From Eopsaltria australis (taxonomy: Eukaryota > Chordata > Aves > Passeriformes > Petroicidae), in the NCBI GenBank assembly GCA_034509425.1, contig JAVTVJ010000438.1, forward strand, positions 1,576,115 through 1,640,114: a DNA stretch of 64,000 bases. The letters run 5' to 3'. Each line of letters starts with the position of its first letter. Position 1 is the stretch's first letter. Both the position numbers and the translations under genes were made by a program. Below, piece by piece: positions 51,236 through 64,000 of the stretch. The notes under the pieces are model-generated. The model was given only the letters and a program-made list of their open reading frames with translations, searched no databases and was not told where the DNA came from.

Positions 51236-51655
51236 TTTCACAAAATCAGAGAAGCAATTAGGTTGGAAAATACCTCTGAGATCACGGAGTTCAACCTATG
51301 ACTGAACACCACCGTGTCAACTGGACCATGGCACTGAGTGTCACATCCAGTCTTTCCTTTAACACCTCCATCGATGGTAACACCACCACCTCCTCGGGCA
51401 GTCCATCCCAATGTCCAGTTCCTCCTCTGGCACATCTCAAGACTGTGTCCTCTTGTCTTGTTACTGCCTGGGAGAAAAGGCCAAGCTCCACCTGGCTACA
51501 CCTTCTTTTTGGGGAGTTCTAGAAAGAGGTAAGGTCACTGAGCCTCCTTTTCTCCAGGCTAAACAACCCCAGCTCCCTCAGCCACTCCTTGCAGGACTTA
51601 CGCTCCACACCCTTCATCAGCTCCCTTGCCCTTCCCTGGGCTCGCTTTCACCACT
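51236..51655 (-). mobile_element. CR1 LINE 3' fragment next to the CFAP91 CpG island
   Basis: Clear reverse-complement CR1: 'ttaggttggaaaatacctct' near the left end, 'tcctcgggcagtccatccca' in the middle, and 'ctccaggctaaacaacccca' with 'gctccctcagccactccttg' on the right. About 420 bp, same orientation as the antisense gene. Confidence 0.85.
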
Positions 51656-51839
51656 TTATGGTTGCACAAGTCCTAAGTGACAACAAGCAAAGCCAAGAAT
51701 AAGAATATCCAGGCTTGAATCCTGTCCCTAACTGTAACTGCTAAACCAGATTTCCTAAGCCCTAAGCGAGGGTCCAGGGGAGTATCACATGAAACAACTC
51801 CAGCAGCAGCTGCTGAAAAGCAAAAATACACAGGACACA

Positions 51840-52440
51840 AAAACGTCCGTCCTTTCCCGGCCTCGCTCGTGCCCTGTCCTCTTCCAGCTCCAGCCAAATC
51901 CCCGCGCCAGCGCCGCTCTCCCGGAGGCGGCACAACATGGAGGCGGCAGGGCGAAGCCTCAGGGCTCTGCGCAAGGCGAGCGCGGAGAGCTGCGGGGGAG
52001 CCTGGCCACAACCAGCAGCACACTGGGAGCAGCAGCGGAAAACCGCGAGGGCCGCGGCTGCCCCCGGGAAGAGCCACGCTCAGCCGCCCACAGGGCCGGG
52101 CACGGCAGGGGCCGCAGCAACGCCCGGCCGCAGGGGCGGGACATGCCCGGCCTCGCCCGCCCGCCGTGGCCATGGGAACGGCAGCCGTGCCAGGCCCGCT
52201 CGGCGGGGACGGGCTCTCGGCCGGACCTTCGGCTGCTGCTTCGGTACCGGGCCCGGCCGGGACGGCAGCGCCCTGCCCGCGGCCCCGCCCCGCTGCACCC
52301 CCGGGCGGCGGCACCGGTGCGGCCAAGCCCGAGCCCTTCGGCGGGCGGGGGGCGTGAGGCCTCCCCTGCCCTAGGGACCCCCTGCCACAGGGACCCGCGG
52401 CTGTCGCCGAGCTCGGCACGAGGTGGGTGCCGCCCGAGCA
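51840..52440. promoter_or_regulatory. CpG-island promoter region of CFAP91
   Basis: Dense CpG block upstream of the CFAP91 exons. A plus-strand donor-like GAG|GTGGGT at 52422/52423 could end a 5' UTR exon. Long open frames exist on both strands, none resembling the known CFAP91 N-terminus. The block falls inside an intron of the unrecognised minus-strand gene. Confidence 0.65.
52166..52179 (+). promoter_or_regulatory. Near-consensus RFX X-box
   Basis: GTGGCCATGGGAAC matches the ideal palindromic X-box GTTGCCATGGCAAC at 12 of 14 positions. Only one mismatch, the Y position of the second half-site, breaks the degenerate consensus GTNRCC-N(0-3)-RGYAAC. RFX factors drive ciliary genes through this motif, and it sits in the promoter island of a ciliary gene. 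Confidence 0.45.
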
Positions 52441-52858
52441 GCGGGCAAGCGATAAGGCTGGCGGCTCCAACGAGGCTGGGACCATGAAACATTTGCTGGA
52501 GCAAAGCCAGCTCTGTGTCCCAGAGGGAAGCATCATGTACAGTATGGTTTTTCCACTGATTACCATTGCACCGTGCCTTCCTTTTAACGTTTCATGTCTT
52601 CTCGTTTTCTGTTTAAGTTGACAGTGTCTCTAAAGAGAGCGGATTTTTCTACTAGATTTTTCATGAGCATCTTCCACAGAACAGTAGGACTTCAGGGCTC
52701 ATTTGCATGATGGTGACGTCTGTTTGATACAGAGATATATATTTCAGTTGCTTCTTACTAATTTGTTTTGTACTCTCTTATGGACACACTTTTAAAGAGG
52801 GAAGTGAAGCCTGATGATTTGTGCTGAATCCTCAGATGTTTGTTTACTTGTGTTTCAG

Positions 52859-52923
52859 CCCCACTGTGAAGTGACAAGGACCCTCCAAAGTCAAATATCC
52901 ACTCTCAACTTGATGATAAAGTG
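52859..52923 (+). CDS. CFAP91: Candidate upstream coding exon of CFAP91
   Basis: An excellent acceptor (TTACTTGTGTTTCAG) and donor (GTAGGT) bracket 65 nt that is open in only one frame, ending in phase 2. That is the phase needed by the exon at 55041 (TG|C). The junction would read IKCMATGLIHF, against FKTMFSNLIHY in mammals as remembered. The rest of the exon shows little resemblance, and no ATG-bearing exon could be linked to it, so it may be partly 5' UTR or a false exon. Confidence 0.4.
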
Positions 52924-55040
52924 GTAGGTGTTGGCCAAAGACAGCTCACACGTTCACTTTGTCTTTTTCTGCATACGCATGGGTAGAAACTCTGTGTCAG
53001 TCATAAGCTGCTTCTTTAAAACAGCAAAATACAAAGCAGAGAAAGAAGTTTCATCTAAAACAAGACAACACAGGGAGTAGCCATGATTGCTGGCCTGTGG
53101 TGATGTAACAGCAGCCTAGAAATACCCAGCTTCATGTTCTGAGTAATTTCCTAAATTGTGTGAGAGGATTTTTAATGGACTATCTCCAGATGCTGTTAAC
53201 CATAGCTTGTATATGTTACTTAGATCTAATGAAATAACTGGGCAGCTGCTGGACTGTTGTTCAAGCAGAGCTGTCATTTCACACAGTTCCTTAACTTACC
53301 TTGGGATATACTTATACTACACAATGTAGCATACTTAGACTAAAATGAAGTATCTAGCGACACCTAAGCAGCCAATAAAGACTGCAAATCCATGCTGATT
53401 CTTCATACAGAATTAGCAGAATTTAACTTCTTAACTAATCCTTACCTAGTTAGCCCATGCTCTGCTTCCTACTGCATTTGCTCCCCTGCTGTCAGTGTTC
53501 CCCTTAGCTAGTTTAAAACCAGCTAGGGCATATCTGTGGGGGTTGCAGTCACACCTTCAGACAGCAGTGATTGATAGCTGCATAGGATGCATACAGGTGG
53601 AATGGTAGAGGAAAATGGACTTGGTTCAACTGCACAATGAATTGGATTTTAGAGTCCTCCTGAAGCTATGCATTTGACTGAGGCTGCAAGACAGATACTC
53701 TGAACTCCAACTTCATTGCTGTACAGCAAGGAGAAAAGCCCTGAGCAGCTTTCCAACTACAGAATCAAGGAGCATTTTTTTGAAGAATGTTGCTGGATAT
53801 CTCTTACTCCATTATCTCAGAATATGTCTTACATCTACATGAAAGCAAAAAAGTATTTGTCTGCCTCTCCATGGACATGCACACAGAACTGGGAACATTG
53901 CCTGTCATCAGTGAGACCCTTGCAACAATATGGCTGTGGTAACAGTTCAGGCCAGACAAAGTAAACAAACATCCTCTCACTAAAGTTGTCATGTCACAGG
54001 TGTAATGGTGCAGGTGGGTGTGGTGGCAGACTCTGACTTGCATAAAACATGCTTTAAAATCAATCAGCAAATGCATAATGTGCAATTTAAAACCCCACGT
54101 CCTTGAATTCTTAATCTGTAGCTTCACAGATTGGGATGGACAGAGGTTGTGATACTATTAGTTCATAGGGTATTCCAAACTCTCAAAAGTTGAACTCCTT
54201 TTGAAGAGAAATGGAACCAAAATGCAATTTCATGCACAGCAAGCAGCTACTCATGGTAGGGTGCCTAGACCTTCATCAACTGACACTGTCTTACACTCTG
54301 GTGAGTACTTGAAATGTCACCTGTATGCATTTGAGTTAGCACCTGCTGAAATCAAAGGGGCAGTTCACAATTCAGTTCGGATTTCAGTCTTTACAGAAGC
54401 TCGAGCCAATAGAGCTACCTCACTTATACTTCAGTCATGATTGCAAAGATTTATTTGCAACCATAAATTTAGCAATTCAAGGCATATCTACCCAGGGAAA
54501 TTAGTCCTTAAAAGGAAGGGCGTAGATTTTTAATGTGATCATTTTTTTATGCTAGCTCCCTTTGAGTTATTTTTAACAAATGCTAAAATTGTTCCAGTAT
54601 AAAATAATGTAACTTTACCCTGCAAGTAGAATATGTTACTTAATTTCTAGAGCACTAGAAATAGGAGGGAGTTACATGGGGTAATGTGCTAGAAGTTCAC
54701 ATTGCAGCACATTCACAGTTACTGCACACTGACTTCTTTATGTAACAAACCGTTAGACCTTTTGGTTTTAAGTATAAGTTTAGCACTGGAAAACAGCCAG
54801 AAGACAAATCTGTGCATCTGCTGCTAGTCTGGTATGCTCCACATCTTGAGAAGAACCATCCAACTAGCTGACATCATTAGCATACGTATACCGCCTTCTT
54901 TCCCTATCCCAAATGTGCCGCTCTGTACATCACAGCAGGCTGGAATTCTGATCTCTTTCATGCTGTTTGAAGTGGCTGAATTACAGCCTCTCTTTCTTGT
55001 GTCCACACAAATGCTAGGTGAAGGCACCGATGTTCTGAAG

Positions 55041-62578
<7,538 letters not shown>

Positions 62579-64000
62579 GTATGAAGCTGCATCCAGCAGC
62601 ATGTCAGTTCCTCTTAGATTTTAACTGCTCATAAATGCAATTGGGAAGGTGTGTAAGCTTCTTCCCAATTTCCTGTGCTCAATTCTTATTCTATAAAACA
62701 GCTTCAAGGACAGAATGAATCAAACATGTTGACTGTTGTAGGCTTGACCAGTACTGCTCTGATACTCAGCCCATCAGTACTGTCACTCCTGCTTCTGCTC
62801 CAATCCTATAGAAAACAAGCACAGCTGCTTCTGTCTTCCTACAGATCAGGTATTTGGATTGGAACATATTATGTCAATTTGAAATTCTCCCTATTTTCTC
62901 ATTCTCATTTCTCCATTTTATAATACACTACTGGCTACACTGTCAAGCTTCCAATAATTAAAGAAAGCAAATCTGGATTTATATTCTAGAAATTGTGTAC
63001 ATTATTTAAATAGCACATTTTAAATACATATTGTAGAAACATTTGCAGCAAAGCATGATTAAAATGACCCCACTTATAAAATCAGGTCACTGTGGTGGAT
63101 GCATATCACTATTGTTCCCTAAGAACAGCATCTGATTTGCAAACATGCTAATAGCATTTTGCATATCTTAATTTATCACAACTGTTCATGCAGATGAGGT
63201 GTCCATATAAGCAATTAACCACCAAGGAAAGAAGTGCCTCATTTGCATCTGCAATCACAATATTTGTAAATTACATGTACTTTTAAGTACACTTCTTGTG
63301 ATGCTGTTGAGGGTTACCTTCATGTAAAATCAGTAATATTCTTGGCTGGCTGCTGAATCCTTGGAAAATAGTGGCTAATTTGTAAAGCTTGGCAAGTTTC
63401 GCTTACATTTATATATATTATATATATATGTATGTATAGGTCTTTTGTTTTAGTGTAATTTAATAATAATTTTAAAGCAGACATTAACCTGCTGTTGCTG
63501 AATTTTAAACTGAAATCTTGCTCTGAAAAAACAATCATATTATCTCAAATTTAAATTGTGCTGGATTTTGTAAAAGATGAAATATTGCATCTCATTTTTA
63601 TCCCGAAAGAAAATTTTCAAAGAAAATCTTGAGTGCTGCAGGAATTGTTTAAGAGTAAGGACAAAACTCTTAAAGACACAGAAGTATTGAAGGGGTTTGA
63701 GTTTGGGTGGGTTTGCATAAAATTCAAGAAGTGATTGTGTAATCTGCATCAAGATGTGGTTCTCATTGGCAGAAGAATGTTAGTACAGGCTTTTGGAGCT
63801 GAATTCCAATTACAGCAATTGTATTCTGTTTGCTTAAAATACTTCTCATGGTCTGAAAGACTGTGGTGAAGTGTCCAAACTGTGGCCACAGAGAAGTGAG
63901 AGCAGCCGAATGCTGGCTGCTCACACAATAAGGTCTCTTCAAAGAAAAACTGGTGGACAAAGGAAGATGGAATGCAGAACAAATGCAGACAATTCTGCAC
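62579..64000. other. CFAP91: CFAP91 intron running off the window
   Basis: Starts with the GTATGA donor after the last visible exon. AT-rich, with the (AT)n tract; I see no further CFAP91 exon before the window ends. Confidence 0.6.
63406..63438 (+). repeat. (AT)n/(GTAT)n tract
   Basis: AT dinucleotide run passing into TATG units, in a CFAP91 intron. Confidence 0.8.

Noticed and set aside
51238..51680. Short frames on both strands at 51.2-51.7 kb
   Set aside because: They lie in a CR1 3' fragment, outside the CR1 reverse transcriptase region.
51673..52566. A 297-codon minus-strand frame and several plus-strand frames in the CFAP91 CpG island
   Set aside because: Low-complexity Ala/Arg/Pro/Gly translations open in almost all frames, with no match to the CFAP91 N-terminus.
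53804..54127. A 107-codon minus-strand frame within the intron of the antisense gene
   Set aside because: It has no good flanking splice sites in a usable phase and its composition looks random.
54201..54440. Plus-strand frame ending at a GTGAGT donor near 54300, considered as a CFAP91 exon
   Set aside because: The phase does not fit the exon at 55041 in the open frame, and the third frame has stops. No resemblance to CFAP91.

Overview
The window is vertebrate nuclear DNA, almost certainly from a bird. It has split genes with GT-AG introns, several 3' fragments of CR1 LINEs (the dominant avian retroposon), an avian-type solo LTR, CpG-island promoters, and the gene order of the mammalian 3q13.33 block (PLA1A, POPDC2, COX17, CFAP91/MAATS1). 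I cannot name the species.

Layout. 1-3256: gene-poor flank. 3257-19501 (+): PLA1A, complete in 11 coding exons, 475 aa, a secreted phosphatidylserine-specific phospholipase A1 with an intact Ser-Asp-His triad. 21795-32002 (-): POPDC2, convergent with PLA1A, a three-pass cAMP-binding Popeye protein. Its third exon can be read to a stop, or spliced at an internal donor to a distant terminal exon with a mammal-like C-terminus. 37345-39651 (-): COX17, complete, 67 aa, the mitochondrial copper chaperone, with a CpG promoter. 40466-40840: probable solo LTR. 52-64 kb (+): 5' part of CFAP91, a ciliary radial-spoke protein, running off the right edge; eight coding exons are clear, and the extreme N-terminus is not securely located. 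Its CpG promoter carries a near-consensus RFX X-box.

Main discovery. On the minus strand, eight short open exons between 57622 and 47154 join with canonical splice sites and seven phase-compatible junctions. Together they make one reading frame of about 303 codons, with an ATG preceded by an in-frame stop, a terminal stop and a downstream AATAAA. I recognise no family. The gene is antisense to the 5' part of CFAP91, and its second intron contains the CFAP91 CpG promoter. It has no counterpart in the mammalian gene order as I remember it.

The genes do not form a pathway. The block is a conserved synteny segment with separate jobs: lipid mediator production, cardiac and muscle cAMP signalling, cytochrome oxidase assembly, and ciliary motility. 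All exon boundaries were set by eye from reading frame, splice consensus and remembered family sequence; none was checked by alignment or RNA data.
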